A stretch of DNA of 64,000 bases from DAOPXV01 sp964551445 (GCA_964551445.1 CAZKCG010000003.1:182786-246785); one strand, 5' to 3'. Positions 27,796 through 37,612 are shown, counted from the stretch's first letter. Program-made: numbers and translations. Notes: generated by a model not told the origin, from the letters alone.

Positions 27796-27809
27796 TAACC
27801 GGTCGGTTA
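27796..27809. promoter_or_regulatory. TetR-type operator-like palindrome
   Basis: TAACCG-GT-CGGTTA is a perfect 6-2-6 inverted repeat of the ACCGGTCGGT type typical of TetR-family operators. It begins two bases after the -10 box, where bound repressor would block transcription. No TetR-family gene lies in the window. Confidence 0.5.
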
Positions 27810-27913
27810 AAACTATTTTATGGATAATGATGGCAGGCACAAAAAAATTTTCTTAAACGATGCAAAAAACTCATTAAAAATAATCCAATAATAATCAGGA
27901 AGGATAAATAAAA

Positions 27914-28486
27914 ATGAAAAATATAATTGTTAATATGTTAATGTTAGCTGTTCTGCTAGTTGTTGTTAATACAACAACTGGAAACGCAACATCATCATCA
28001 AACAAGTATGATTACGATTATTTATTAAAAAACATTGATAACAATGTTATATTTAAAGATATTCAAATAAATTCTTATACCTATTATAATACCGGTAAAT
28101 ACAGAGACAAGTATTTACAGAAGGATATATTATTCTTAAATAATGCGGTAAAATGTATGGATAAAATATATGAAGTTAATAAAAAAACATATGATTTCAG
28201 TGATAAACTCAGATATTATTATTTCAGAAATGTGCTAACATATTTATACTCAATAGAAGAAACGACATCAAATTATAAAAAATATTTATATATCACATAT
28301 AAATTCAGAGAAATTGAAATTACAAGACCGGATTTAGAATTTCCATATGATGTTGATTTAAGCGGATACTATGAAGAAGAGTTAATGAAAAAATATAATG
28401 TTAAATCGGAACAAGAATTGAAACGGCAAATAACGGAAGATAAACAACTCCAAAACGATCCGGAGCTTAATCAAAACCTGTTTTAA
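27914..28486 (+). CDS. AT-rich exported protein of unknown function
   Basis: A 190-residue protein with a signal peptide (NMLMLAVLLVVVNTTTGNATS) and an AGGAAGG ribosome binding site. The mature part is mainly helical and unusually rich in Tyr, Asn, Lys and Asp (YDYDYLLKNIDNN, KYLYITYKFREIEI), with many ATA and AAT codons. Its base composition is clearly more AT-rich than its neighbours, which suggests recent acquisition. I recognise no family. It sits behind its own promoter with a TetR-like operator, so expression is probably conditional. Confidence 0.7.
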   Translation: MKNIIVNMLMLAVLLVVVNTTTGNATSSSNKYDYDYLLKNIDNNVIFKDIQINSYTYYNTGKYRDKYLQKDILFLNNAVKCMDKIYEVNKKTYDFSDKLRYYYFRNVLTYLYSIEETTSNYKKYLYITYKFREIEITRPDLEFPYDVDLSGYYEEELMKKYNVKSEQELKRQITEDKQLQNDPELNQNLF

Positions 28487-28644
28487 GTTTTATCGGCATA
28501 ATTCCAGAATTTGTCCGAACCAGTTTTGGTGAAAAATAATGAATTAGGATCAATTATAAAACAAGAAAAAATTATAAAACGTAAATACCAGACCACCAGT
28601 AACCAACAATACTTTATCAAGTCAACACAATAACGGGTGAAATC

Positions 28645-29100
28645 ATGAAAAAAGTAAAGATAGCTCTCGGTTCGGACCATGGCGGAGCGGCTTTGAAAAA
28701 AGCCGTTACCGATATTATTTCAAAGGAATTTCCCGATATTGAATTCGTCAATATGGGAGGCGCCGAAGGCGTTTCCAGCGATTATCCCGATATGGCCTTA
28801 AGCGTCGCCGAAAAGGTCAGCGCGGGAGAATTCAAATTCGGCGTGCTTTTTTGCGGCACCGGCCAGGGCATGGCGATAGCCGCGAACAAGGTCGGGGGCA
28901 TACGCGCCGCGTGCGTCACCGACCCGGTAGTGGCCAGATTCGTCCGCGAACATAACGACGCAAATATTTTAGCTCTCGGCGGAAGGATAACCGGAATAGA
29001 GGTCGCGGCCGAGATAATCAGAGTATTTTTAAGAACTAATTTTGCCGGGGACCGGCATAAAAAAAGGGTGGATAAAATAAATGAGTACGAAAAAAGATAA
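28645..29100 (+). CDS. rpiB: Ribose-5-phosphate isomerase B
   Basis: A 151-residue RpiB. ALGSDHGGAALKKAV is at the N-terminus. Near residue 70 the active-site loop reads FCGTGQGMAIAANKV, with the catalytic Cys; GIRAACVTDP and REHNDANILALGGR follow. Usual length. It interconverts ribose-5-phosphate and ribulose-5-phosphate. The end overlaps the upp start by 20 bases, so rpiB and upp are one transcriptional and translational unit, as in several other bacteria. Confidence 0.96.
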   Translation: MKKVKIALGSDHGGAALKKAVTDIISKEFPDIEFVNMGGAEGVSSDYPDMALSVAEKVSAGEFKFGVLFCGTGQGMAIAANKVGGIRAACVTDPVVARFVREHNDANILALGGRITGIEVAAEIIRVFLRTNFAGDRHKKRVDKINEYEKR

Positions 29101-29743
29101 GCAGCCCCAGGTCAAAGGCGAGCTGGTCGTCGTAAATCATCCGCTTATAAAGCACAAGGTCACGCTCCTTAGAAATAAGGACACGAGGGTCAATATTTTC
29201 CGCGAACTCGTGGAAGAGATATCCATGCTCTTAGGTTTCGAGGCCACCGCAGATTTTCCGCTGTACGAGGTCGAAGTTGAAACGCCGATCACGAAAACCT
29301 TCGGCTATAAGATAGAAGGAAAGAAGGTGGCGATAGTCCCGATACTGCGCGCCGGACTTTCGATGGTCAACGGCATTCAAAAACTCATGCCGCTCGCCAA
29401 GGTCGGGCACATAGGAATTTACCGCAATCCCGAAACCTTCGAGCCGGTAGAATATTTCTGCAAACTCCCCGTTTCGATAGATAAAAGAGCGGTTCTTCTG
29501 TGCGATCCTATGCTCGCGACCGGCGGTTCAGCCGTTGCGGCTATCGATATGCTCAAAAAACGCGGCGCGAAGGACATTAAATTCTTATGCCTTATAGCGT
29601 CGCCCGAAGGCGTGAAATTCCTTCACCAGCATCATCCGGAAATCAAAATTTTCACCGCGGCGTTAGACGAAAAACTTAACGATCACGCTTATATAGTTCC
29701 AGGACTCGGCGACGCCGGCGATAGAATTTACGGAACGTTGTAA
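29081..29743 (+). CDS. upp: Uracil phosphoribosyltransferase
   Basis: A 220-residue protein, about 10 longer than usual because of a charged N-terminal extension. Family marks are VVVNHPLIKHKVTLLRNKDT, IVPILRAGLSMV, the PRPP loop VLLCDPMLATGGSAVAAI and the C-terminal uracil-binding YIVPGLGDAGDRIYGT. It makes UMP from uracil and PRPP. Coupling to rpiB fits, because ribose-5-phosphate is the precursor of PRPP. Confidence 0.97.
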   Translation: MSTKKDKQPQVKGELVVVNHPLIKHKVTLLRNKDTRVNIFRELVEEISMLLGFEATADFPLYEVEVETPITKTFGYKIEGKKVAIVPILRAGLSMVNGIQKLMPLAKVGHIGIYRNPETFEPVEYFCKLPVSIDKRAVLLCDPMLATGGSAVAAIDMLKKRGAKDIKFLCLIASPEGVKFLHQHHPEIKIFTAALDEKLNDHAYIVPGLGDAGDRIYGTL

Positions 29744-29754
29744 ATGTTTTAAAA

Positions 29755-29785
29755 TAAAAAGGCGCAGTATATGCGTCTTTTTATA
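29755..29785 (+). terminator. Terminator of rpiB-upp
   Basis: AAAAAGGCGCA and TGCGTCTTTTT form a stem around GTATA, ending in a T-tract 12 bases after upp. Confidence 0.8.
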
Positions 29786-29923
29786 TATAAAGAGAGATCT
29801 TCCGGCGCATATCTTTTTAAAGGGCCGGAAGGTTTCTGGCCGAAATGAAGCGCATAATAAATAAAGTATATAGAATATAGATGGACAGGTATGGAATTAT
29901 AAAAAAAGTGAGGTAATTTTAAA

Positions 29924-30385
29924 ATGGAGAGAACATTCGTTATGGTGAAGCCGGACGGCGTGGATAAACGCCTGATCGGCGAGGTCATTTCAAGGATCGA
30001 AAGAAAAGGCTTGAAAATAGCCGCTTTAAAAATGATGAAACTGTCGGAGGAATTCGCCGGAGCGCATTACGCCGAGCACGTAGGAAAACCCTTTTATCCG
30101 GCGCTCATTAAATTCACGGTCTCAGGCCCGATAGTCGCGATGGTCATCGAAGGCCCCGACGTGATACACGTTATGCGCGAGATGGCCGGAAAAACCAATC
30201 CCGCCGAGGCCGCTCCCGGAACCATAAGAAAAGAGCTCGCGATGTACGTAACCTATAACATCGTTCACTGCTCCGACTGCAAGGAATCCGCCGACCGCGA
30301 GATGGCCCATTTCTTCAAACCGGAAGAGATAATAAATTACACGACGGCGCTCGAAAGCTGGAATACGCTCCGCCAGTGGAATTAG
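29924..30385 (+). CDS. ndk: Nucleoside diphosphate kinase
   Basis: A 153-residue NDK. FVMVKPDGVDKRLIGEVISR comes first; then HYAEHVGKPFYPALIKF, SGPIVAMVIEG and TNPAEAAPGTIRKE. The active-site histidine lies in NIVHCSDCKESADREMAHFF. The usual sequence is NxxHGSDS, so two cysteines replace Gly and Ser next to the catalytic His. It equalises NTP/NDP pools. Confidence 0.97.
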   Translation: MERTFVMVKPDGVDKRLIGEVISRIERKGLKIAALKMMKLSEEFAGAHYAEHVGKPFYPALIKFTVSGPIVAMVIEGPDVIHVMREMAGKTNPAEAAPGTIRKELAMYVTYNIVHCSDCKESADREMAHFFKPEEIINYTTALESWNTLRQWN

Positions 30386-30499
30386 TTTTTTAAAGTTAAG
30401 GGCTCGATATAATTGGCAAAAATAAATCAGCGTGCGGCCGGCACCAAGTTTGAAGCGCCGCCGATGATATGGCCGCCGGGAGGCGGCCGGAGAATGTAA

Positions 30500-30548
30500 T
30501 GAAAAGAAGCTGTCTGTTGAGATCATTAATAGATCGCTTCTTTTCATT
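30500..30548 (+). terminator. Terminator of ndk
   Basis: GAAAAGAAGC (30501-30510) pairs with GCTTCTTTTC (30536-30545) across a 25-base loop and is followed by ATTTAT. It is AT-rich, so strength is uncertain. A GGCGGCCGGG-rich segment lies just before it. Confidence 0.5.
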
Positions 30549-30660
30549 TATGATCGCATTTAATTTTCACGGCGTGCTCGCGGAGGTCTTTTCGGTGACC
30601 GCGCGCTTGACGGTCTGACCCGGGAAAATGATCGATGCAGATAACTCTCGGAGGTTCAAC

Positions 30661-32007
30661 TTGAAAAAGAAAATGAAATTTATTTCGATAATTTATATTT
30701 TTATAATAATATTCCTATTCCCTCTATGTTCACCCGCCGCCGAGTCCGACGAATTATTGAACGACGCCGGTCTCGTATATTACTACAGGGGACAATACAC
30801 CGAAGCCCTTAAAAATTTTATGAAAGCCTCGGAGGTCAATCCTAAGAACCCCGAGGTATATTTTAACATTGGCAGATCATACAATAAATTAAAAAAAACG
30901 CTGGAGGCAATGAACGCGCTTCAAAAAGCGGTGGAGCTGAAACCTAATTATGCCGTAGCAAAAACCGTCCTTAAAAAGGTGGAGGCCGAACTCGCCAAAA
31001 AAGATAAATCCAGCGTGCAGACATTTTCTAGGAACTACAGGATACAGATACCGCCGGAAATATCATATCCCTACCCCGATTTCACCGCCGGTTTTTACGC
31101 TTATTACGACGGCGACCGCCAGGGTTCGGAAGAAAAATTCGAACGCGATATGAAAAAAACTGAAAAGAGAGTTCAGGCGATAATGGACCAGGCGGTCATA
31201 AATTATCACGTAGGACGCTTCACCGAAGCCGCTAAATATTTTCAAATGGCCGCTGAGGCCGATCCCGTGAACGCCAGCGCTTTTTTTGACCTAGGCCTTT
31301 CATACGAACAGTCCGGAAGGTCCGGGGACGCGATTGATTCATATCAAAAAGCGGTCAGGCTGGACGCAAAATTCACGGACGCGAGCGAACGGCTTTTGAT
31401 GGTAAAAGACAATCTTTTAATGAATCAGATCAACGCGGCGGGTTCGGCTTTCAAAAGCGCCCAGTGGGCGAAAGCCATAAAGTTATACGAAATGGCCCTT
31501 GAAATGGCGCTGCCGCATTCGCCTGAATACATGGTGATAGAAAGCCGGATAAATCTCGCGAAGCTCGAGCTGGAAAGGATAAAAGACCGTCAGGCCGAAA
31601 TTAATCAGGCGTTTTTAAACAGAAATTTTGAGTTCGCGGACGCTAACAGATATCCTTCCAGATACATCGGAAACCTCGTGACATTAAGAGGCGAAATTTA
31701 CGACATTGAAAGGTACGGCCCGACGACCGATCTGATAATGTATCAGCTTCCCGGAACCGAACTTTCGGCCGCGGGAAGAAACGGAAGAAGATCAGGCGCT
31801 AACGACTACGCCAATTATAAGGATCATTTATTTATAGTAAGGCTGGACGGGCCGCTGCCGGAAGAATTGAAGCAGCGCGATATCAACGACCTGGTCGTCG
31901 TCGGAAAGATCGTCTCCTCGGAGCGGCTTAAAAACTCTTTCAAATATGGCGATTATAACGATAAAATAGTTATAAAGCCTTTGAAGATAGACGTATCCGA
32001 ACGCTGA
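30661..32007 (+). CDS. Exported TPR-repeat protein
   Basis: An ATG at 30628 exists in frame, but TTG at 30661 has CGGAGG six bases upstream and leaves a proper signal peptide (IIYIFIIIFLFPLCSPAA), so I start there (448 residues). Tetratricopeptide repeats lie at about residues 30-115 (AGLVYYYRGQYTEALKNF, IGRSYNKLKKTLEAMNAL) and 170-240 (INYHVGRFTEAAKYF, LGLSYEQSGRSGDAI). The C-terminal 130 residues (RYIGNLVTLRGEIYDIERYG..., LNDLVVVGKIVSS-like strands) look like a small beta-barrel domain I cannot name. It is probably a periplasmic scaffold. Confidence 0.82.
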   Translation: MKKKMKFISIIYIFIIIFLFPLCSPAAESDELLNDAGLVYYYRGQYTEALKNFMKASEVNPKNPEVYFNIGRSYNKLKKTLEAMNALQKAVELKPNYAVAKTVLKKVEAELAKKDKSSVQTFSRNYRIQIPPEISYPYPDFTAGFYAYYDGDRQGSEEKFERDMKKTEKRVQAIMDQAVINYHVGRFTEAAKYFQMAAEADPVNASAFFDLGLSYEQSGRSGDAIDSYQKAVRLDAKFTDASERLLMVKDNLLMNQINAAGSAFKSAQWAKAIKLYEMALEMALPHSPEYMVIESRINLAKLELERIKDRQAEINQAFLNRNFEFADANRYPSRYIGNLVTLRGEIYDIERYGPTTDLIMYQLPGTELSAAGRNGRRSGANDYANYKDHLFIVRLDGPLPEELKQRDINDLVVVGKIVSSERLKNSFKYGDYNDKIVIKPLKIDVSER

Positions 32008-32055
32008 AATTTAAAGTTCAAAAATTACATAAGTCCATATTATAATTGATTTTTC

Positions 32056-32084
32056 TTGACTTATTTGAATATTTTATCTACAAT
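32056..32084 (+). promoter_or_regulatory. Promoter of the SBP-type kinase; one of a duplicated pair
   Basis: TTGACT at 32056-32061, 17 bases, TACAAT at 32079-32084. The box and about 15 flanking bases recur almost unchanged at 53187-53215. Confidence 0.75.
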
Positions 32085-32245
32085 AATGTTGTAAGTGAGA
32101 ACAGGATGGAGTTTTCGATCGCTTGAAACGAGAATTACCGTTTGTGTTATTCGTATTGTCCGTTGCTATATATGTGTCGTTTGAAGACTTATATGTTGTT
32201 TATTGCAAATATATTACGGCATATAATTAAAGGACGAATAAGAAC

Positions 32246-35200
32246 ATGAAAATTGAGAAGCCGAAACCCTTGTTTCGAGGCAAATTACCACTTTCTGTTC
32301 TTTTTGGCATCTTGATCAATTTGCTTACTTTCTCCAATTCTTTTGCTGAAGCACCAAATGATACTAAACTTCTTTTTCTCGGCAACAAGAATATAGCTCC
32401 GATAATCTACCTGAATAAAAATACCCCGTCGGGAGTTGCCGTTGATATAACACGGGCGCTTTCAAAACACATACCGCAACCCGTTGAAATCAAAGCCATG
32501 GATTGGCTGGAAGCGCAGGCGCTTGTTGCCCGCGGGGAAGCAGACGCTCTTATTCAAATAAATCAGAATGAAGAGCGTAAAAAAATATACGATTTTTCAG
32601 ATACATTGCTCGAATCACAATTTTCAATCTTTACCCGTTCAAACAAAATGGGCATATCAGCTCTCTCAAATCTTCGCGATTTACGGGTTGGAGTTGAATC
32701 GGGAGGCTTGCCTCAGCAGGTTTTGGAAAAAAGCATGCACATTCCATTAACGATCATTCCAAATTTTATCGAAGGCTTCAAAATGCTCGATGAAGCATCT
32801 ATCGATGCCGTTGTGGTCGACTATCGGGTCGGATCTTATATTCTTGCCGAAAATAATATACGAAATATCAAGGTAACCGGCGAGCCCATCGCATTATCCT
32901 ACTCTTCATTTGCCGTAAAAAAAGGAAACACTAAACTGCTTAACGCGATCAATAACGCGCTGCAAATTATTAAAGCCGACGGCACCTACAACAATATTAT
33001 CGACAACTGGAAACCGAAAGACGCTGTTTTTCAAACTCAAGAACAGATCGCACAGCAGATCACGCATGTGATTTACTACATAGCTATAATCATTTTACTC
33101 ATATTTTTCATAATTGCGGTTATATGGACGCAGACCTTGAAAAAAGAGCTGGCCAAAAGAAAAACCGCTGAAGAACAGATACTTAAATTAAACCTTATCT
33201 ATGCCGTTCTAAGTAATATCAATCAAGCAATTGTCAGAATTCACGAACCCGGAGAATTGTTAAACGAAGCCTGCCGTATTGCTATTGAATACGGCAAGTT
33301 TCGTATGGCGTGGATCGGTATGGTGAATTTACAAACAAACAAAGTTGATGTCGCCGCTTCAAACGGAGTTTCGGGAGATTATCTGGATAAAATCAACATA
33401 GATCTAAACGATGAGGCCCGGAGTAACGGCCCGGCTGGAACTGCCGTCAAGACAGGTAAACATAAAATATCGAACAATATTAAACATGATGACAGCATGA
33501 TCCCGTGGCGGGATAACGCTGTGAAATATGATTATAAATCCATTGCGGCTTTTCCATTAATAGTTTTCGATAAAGTGGTTGGCGCATTTACTATATATTC
33601 CAATGAAACTGATTTTTTCGATGAAGAAGATATTAAACTTCTTGATGAAATGGCAAAGGATATATCATTCGCTCTTGAATTTATAGAAAGTGAAGCCGAG
33701 CGCAAAAAGGCGGAAGAGGATCGTCTGGCCCATTTGCGGTTCTTTAAAAGCATGGATAAGATCAATCGGGCCATTCAGGGAACCCCCGATCTTGAACAGA
33801 TGATGAGCGATGTTCTCAGCGCCGTGTTTTCGATATTCGATTGTGACCGCGTATGGCTATTCTATCCGTGCGATCCCGATGCTCCGGCGTTTCGGGTACC
33901 AATGGAAATAACCCGCCCCAAATATCCGGGCGCCAAGGTTTTGAATGTGGATGTACCCATGTTCCAGGATATGGCCCAGGATCTGCGGGGTGCTCTGGCG
34001 TCTGATGACCCGGTGGTTTGCATCGCCGGGACGGAAAACCCGATCAATAAATTGAGTGCAGAGCAATTTGGCGTTTTGTCCCAGATGTATGCCGCCCTTT
34101 ATCCCAGGCTTGGTAAACCCTGGGTTTTCGGTATGCACCAATGTTCGTATCCGCGTGTCTGGACGGAGGAAGAACAAAAACTTTTTAAGGAGATAGGCAG
34201 ACGGCTGGCAGACGCCCTGACAAGTCTTTTGATGTTGCGCGACCTCAAGGAAAGCGAAGATAAATACAGAACATTGATTCAGAAAATTCAGGCCGCGGTT
34301 GTTGTGTATGGGGCTGACACTAAAATATTGACATCCAATTCCATGGCGCAGGAACTGCTTGGACTAACCGAGGAACAAATGCAGGGGAAATTAGCGGTTA
34401 ATCCGGATTGTCATTTTTTTCGCGATGATGGAACCGTTATGCCTTTTGAAGAATATCCCGTAAACCGGGTTCTTGCAACGCGCCAGGCGCTAAGTAACTT
34501 AATTGTTGGAGTGCATAGGCCCGACAAAGAAAATGACGTGTGGGCTCTGGTTAATGCCGATCCGGTTTTTGACAAAGAAGATGAAATAGCACAAGTCATA
34601 GTAACCTTTGCCGACATCACCAAACTCAAGCAGGCTGATGAAATGATAGTAAAATCCCTCCGTGAAAAAGAAACGCTCATTCGTGAACTTTATCATAGAA
34701 CGAAAAATACCATGCAGGTAATTCGCGGCATACTTGTGCTTCAGGCGTTGAAGTTTCCGGCAAACATAGAACTTCAACAACTGGTAAAAAATACTGAAGA
34801 AAGAATTCAGGCGATATCACTTGTGCATCAAATGCTGTATAAAAGCAAGGATTTATCTCAAATTTCCATTAAAGAATATTTACATGAACTATCAGCTTTA
34901 ATTATGAAAGGGTTTGGAGTTTCCGCCGATAGAATATCATTAAACACTAAAATCAACGACCAGTATTTTCTGCTCGATACTGCGATTCCATTTGGATTGA
35001 TTATAAATGAACTTATGGCAAATTCCTTGAAATATGCATTTCCGGATAATAGAAAAGGCATGATTTCCATCAGCCTCACCGAAGGAGAATCGAAAAATAT
35101 TATATTGCAATATTCTGATGATGGGGTCGGCGTTCCCGATGGATTTGATTTTCGAAATCAAAACACATTAGGTTTGAAACTGATTTACAATATTGGAGAG

Positions 35201-35293
35201 TCGCAAATGATGGGAAAGGTAGTTATGGAAAACAATAACGGTGTCAGTTGTTCGGTTGAATTTTCAAATAAGTTCTATAAAGCGAGGGTTTAA
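32246..35293 (+). CDS. Sensor histidine kinase: SBP_bac_3-GAF-GAF-PAS-HisKA_2-HATPase
   Basis: A 1015-residue protein. A signal peptide is followed by an amino-acid-binding-type SBP_bac_3 domain at 40-265 (IAPIIYLNKNTPSGVAVDIT, LRVGVESGG) and a membrane helix at about 275-298. One GAF-like domain spans about 315-480 (KFRMAWIGMVNLQTNKVDV) and a second 500-665 (WVFGMHQCSYPRVWTEEE). PAS is at about 670-800. The HisKA_2 dimerisation helix LIRELYHRTKNTMQVI carries the phospho-His, and an HWE/HisKA_2-type ATPase (NELMANSLKYAFPD, DDGVGVPDGF) completes it. The REC gene follows after one base. GAF1, GAF2 and the kinase core are closely repeated in the kinase at 55388, and GAF1 also in that at 60134. 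Confidence 0.9.
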   Translation: MKIEKPKPLFRGKLPLSVLFGILINLLTFSNSFAEAPNDTKLLFLGNKNIAPIIYLNKNTPSGVAVDITRALSKHIPQPVEIKAMDWLEAQALVARGEADALIQINQNEERKKIYDFSDTLLESQFSIFTRSNKMGISALSNLRDLRVGVESGGLPQQVLEKSMHIPLTIIPNFIEGFKMLDEASIDAVVVDYRVGSYILAENNIRNIKVTGEPIALSYSSFAVKKGNTKLLNAINNALQIIKADGTYNNIIDNWKPKDAVFQTQEQIAQQITHVIYYIAIIILLIFFIIAVIWTQTLKKELAKRKTAEEQILKLNLIYAVLSNINQAIVRIHEPGELLNEACRIAIEYGKFRMAWIGMVNLQTNKVDVAASNGVSGDYLDKINIDLNDEARSNGPAGTAVKTGKHKISNNIKHDDSMIPWRDNAVKYDYKSIAAFPLIVFDKVVGAFTIYSNETDFFDEEDIKLLDEMAKDISFALEFIESEAERKKAEEDRLAHLRFFKSMDKINRAIQGTPDLEQMMSDVLSAVFSIFDCDRVWLFYPCDPDAPAFRVPMEITRPKYPGAKVLNVDVPMFQDMAQDLRGALASDDPVVCIAGTENPINKLSAEQFGVLSQMYAALYPRLGKPWVFGMHQCSYPRVWTEEEQKLFKEIGRRLADALTSLLMLRDLKESEDKYRTLIQKIQAAVVVYGADTKILTSNSMAQELLGLTEEQMQGKLAVNPDCHFFRDDGTVMPFEEYPVNRVLATRQALSNLIVGVHRPDKENDVWALVNADPVFDKEDEIAQVIVTFADITKLKQADEMIVKSLREKETLIRELYHRTKNTMQVIRGILVLQALKFPANIELQQLVKNTEERIQAISLVHQMLYKSKDLSQISIKEYLHELSALIMKGFGVSADRISLNTKINDQYFLLDTAIPFGLIINELMANSLKYAFPDNRKGMISISLTEGESKNIILQYSDDGVGVPDGFDFRNQNTLGLKLIYNIGESQMMGKVVMENNNGVSCSVEFSNKFYKARV

Positions 35294-35294
35294 A

Positions 35295-35657
35295 ATGGAG
35301 AAAAAAATAAAATTTCTTTTAGTGGAAGACGAAGTTATAAATGCCATGCTCATTGAAGAGCAATTGAAGATTATTGGACACGTGGTTTCAAACCATGTCA
35401 CGACAGGTGAAAATGCAATAATAAGCGCAAAGCGAAATCGTCCGGATATTATTTTAATGGATATTAGATTAGCAGGTGAAATTGATGGCATTGAAGCTGC
35501 GACATTAATTAATACTGGTATTCCGCTTATATTTACTACCTGTTATGACGATCAGACAATAAGGGAAAGAGCTGAAAAACTTAACCCGCTTGGATATTTA
35601 GTAAAGCCGCTGAATATAGATGAATTAAAGACAATAATTGATACTTATTTTGCATAA
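35295..35657 (+). CDS. Stand-alone REC response regulator
   Basis: The frame is open from 35241 inside the kinase, but the ATG at 35295, one base after the kinase stop, gives a standard 120-residue REC domain. It has FLLVEDEVINAML, phospho-Asp in PDIILMDIRLAGEIDGIEA, the switch Thr in IFTTCYDD and KPLNIDEL. No output domain. It is a near twin of the regulator at 59730, down to the one-base spacing after its kinase. Confidence 0.92.
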   Translation: MEKKIKFLLVEDEVINAMLIEEQLKIIGHVVSNHVTTGENAIISAKRNRPDIILMDIRLAGEIDGIEAATLINTGIPLIFTTCYDDQTIRERAEKLNPLGYLVKPLNIDELKTIIDTYFA

Positions 35658-35703
35658 ATACCAATTATAATGCATCATACCCGCTATATCCTGAAAGCTG
35701 AAA

Positions 35704-37572
35704 TTACATAAGCCCATATTTTTTCAATTTTCTCCACAGCGTCATCCTGCTGATATTTAAATATTTCATTACTTCCGCCTTATCGTTGTCAAATTTTTTA
35801 AGCGTTTCAAACAGCATTTCTTTTTCTGACATTTCCAGCGGGCTGAATTTCGATTCGTCGATCTCACGCTCTGTGGCAGGCCGGGAGCGCTTGAATACCT
35901 CGGACTTTTCAATCCCTTGAAGATCTGATGCCGACGCGTTTTTCATACGCTTTCGGCCGGTCTGAGGAATTTTGTTTTCAAAAATAGCGGACCTTCCTCC
36001 GATCGTCCTGTATTCCTCCGCCAGATCTTTTATATCGATATGATCGCCGGCGCAGAAAATGCAGGAGCGCTCTATAATATTTCTAAGTTCCCTTATATTT
36101 CCAGGGAAATCATATTTATAAATAAATTTATAAAATTCATCGGTCATACCTAATATTTTTTTTGAGTACAGGTCGTTGAAGTGACATATAAAACTTTCCG
36201 CCAGAAGCTCGGCATCGTCTTTTCTGTCGCGCAGCGGCGGCATGACAAGGCTTACGACCTTAAGCCTGTAATAGAGATCTTCCCTGAATTTTCCTGTTTT
36301 GACAAGTTTTTTAAGATCGCGGTTGGTCGCGGCGATTATTCTTATATCGGATTTTATCGAAACGACGCTTCCGAGAGGTTCGAATTTTTTTTCTTCGATA
36401 ACTTTGAGCAGTTTCACCTGCAGATTCATCGGTATCTCGCCTATCTCGTCAAGAAATACGGTGCCGCCTTCCGCTATGGCGAACTTGCCTTTCTTGTCCG
36501 TCCGCGCGTCGGTGAATGCTCCTTTGACATAACCAAATAATTCCGATTCAAAAAGCGATTCAGGTATCGCGGCGCAGTTGAAATTTACGAACTGACATTT
36601 TTTCCGGTCCGACAGTTCGTGTATGGTTTTAGCGATCATGCTCTTGCCGGTTCCGGTCTCTCCTTCGAGCAGGACGTTACATCCAATAGACGAAATACCA
36701 GGCAGTATATCCATAATATCTCGCATTTGCCTGTTCTTTCCGACCAGGTCCCCTATGGCGTATTTTTCGATCAATTGTCGTTTGGTCTTGACGACGTCTT
36801 TTTCCAGCATTTTTTGCTTCGTTATATCCTCTATTACGGCCATTTCAACGATCTCGTCGTTGAAATCGATCTCGAACTGCTTGTATTTGACCGTTTTTTT
36901 ATTTCCGTCAGATCCGGTCATTTCGATCTCAACGCCCTGCCGCAGCGAGTCGATATTAGTTTCCGTTTTTTCAAATATATGGCCGTATTCGTTCGAGATA
37001 TGTTTTTTGAGAACATCTCCTGTTATTTCAAAAGGCTTGTAGCCGAGTAAATTATATATTTGTGAATTAGAATATAATATTTTACCATTTTTATGGACTA
37101 TGAGAGTGACCGGAAGGTCCGACAGCAGTTTTTTATATCTGTGCCTGCTCATCTCAAGCTCCGCCTGGATCTTTTTTATGTCAGTTATATCATAATATAT
37201 GACTATAGCCCCGGTTTTTTTTTCGCCGTAAGGGTTCGCGCTTATATTGACCCATATCGTCTTTCCGCTTTTCGTCAAATATCCGATCTCGGCGCCATGC
37301 AGCGGTTTTTTTTCATTGATGACGATATTTACGGGCATATCCAGGCTTTTGAGCGGCTGGCCGAAGCAGTCTAAGAATTTAGAATCATCGTTATGCGCAA
37401 TGGCTTTTTCTATGGATTCGCGGTCGGACCCGGATATCGACGATAAGCCGGAATTGGAGAAAACTATGTTGCCGCCCCCATCCGTAATAAAGATCCCGAG
37501 TGACGTCATGTTCAGAATATCCGTAATTTTTCCATCGAATTTAAGATTGCCTTCTTCTTTTATGCGCGCCAT
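35704..37572 (-). CDS. PAS-PAS-AAA+-Fis sigma-54 enhancer-binding protein
   Basis: A 622-residue NtrC-family activator. Two PAS domains occupy about 15-135 and 140-255 (the latter starting RYKKLLSDLPVTLIVHKNGK). The AAA+ domain at about 275-500 has Walker A GETGTGKSMIAKTI, ELFGYVKGAFTDA (the sigma-54 contact loop GAFTGA appears as GAFTDA, a variant seen in other members), Walker B GGTVFLDEIGEI, and the arginine-finger region YYRLKVVSLVMPPLRDR. The C-terminal Fis-type helix-turn-helix is AEVMKYLNISRMTLWRKL. There is no REC domain, so the PAS domains probably sense a signal directly. It is transcribed away from the chemosensory operon, across a region with a large palindrome and a sigma-54-like promoter. 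Confidence 0.93.
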   Translation of the reverse strand: MARIKEEGNLKFDGKITDILNMTSLGIFITDGGGNIVFSNSGLSSISGSDRESIEKAIAHNDDSKFLDCFGQPLKSLDMPVNIVINEKKPLHGAEIGYLTKSGKTIWVNISANPYGEKKTGAIVIYYDITDIKKIQAELEMSRHRYKKLLSDLPVTLIVHKNGKILYSNSQIYNLLGYKPFEITGDVLKKHISNEYGHIFEKTETNIDSLRQGVEIEMTGSDGNKKTVKYKQFEIDFNDEIVEMAVIEDITKQKMLEKDVVKTKRQLIEKYAIGDLVGKNRQMRDIMDILPGISSIGCNVLLEGETGTGKSMIAKTIHELSDRKKCQFVNFNCAAIPESLFESELFGYVKGAFTDARTDKKGKFAIAEGGTVFLDEIGEIPMNLQVKLLKVIEEKKFEPLGSVVSIKSDIRIIAATNRDLKKLVKTGKFREDLYYRLKVVSLVMPPLRDRKDDAELLAESFICHFNDLYSKKILGMTDEFYKFIYKYDFPGNIRELRNIIERSCIFCAGDHIDIKDLAEEYRTIGGRSAIFENKIPQTGRKRMKNASASDLQGIEKSEVFKRSRPATEREIDESKFSPLEMSEKEMLFETLKKFDNDKAEVMKYLNISRMTLWRKLKKYGLM

Positions 37573-37612
37573 TTCAACTCCTTATTTGAACACCAATTAT
37601 GATACACGCGTC

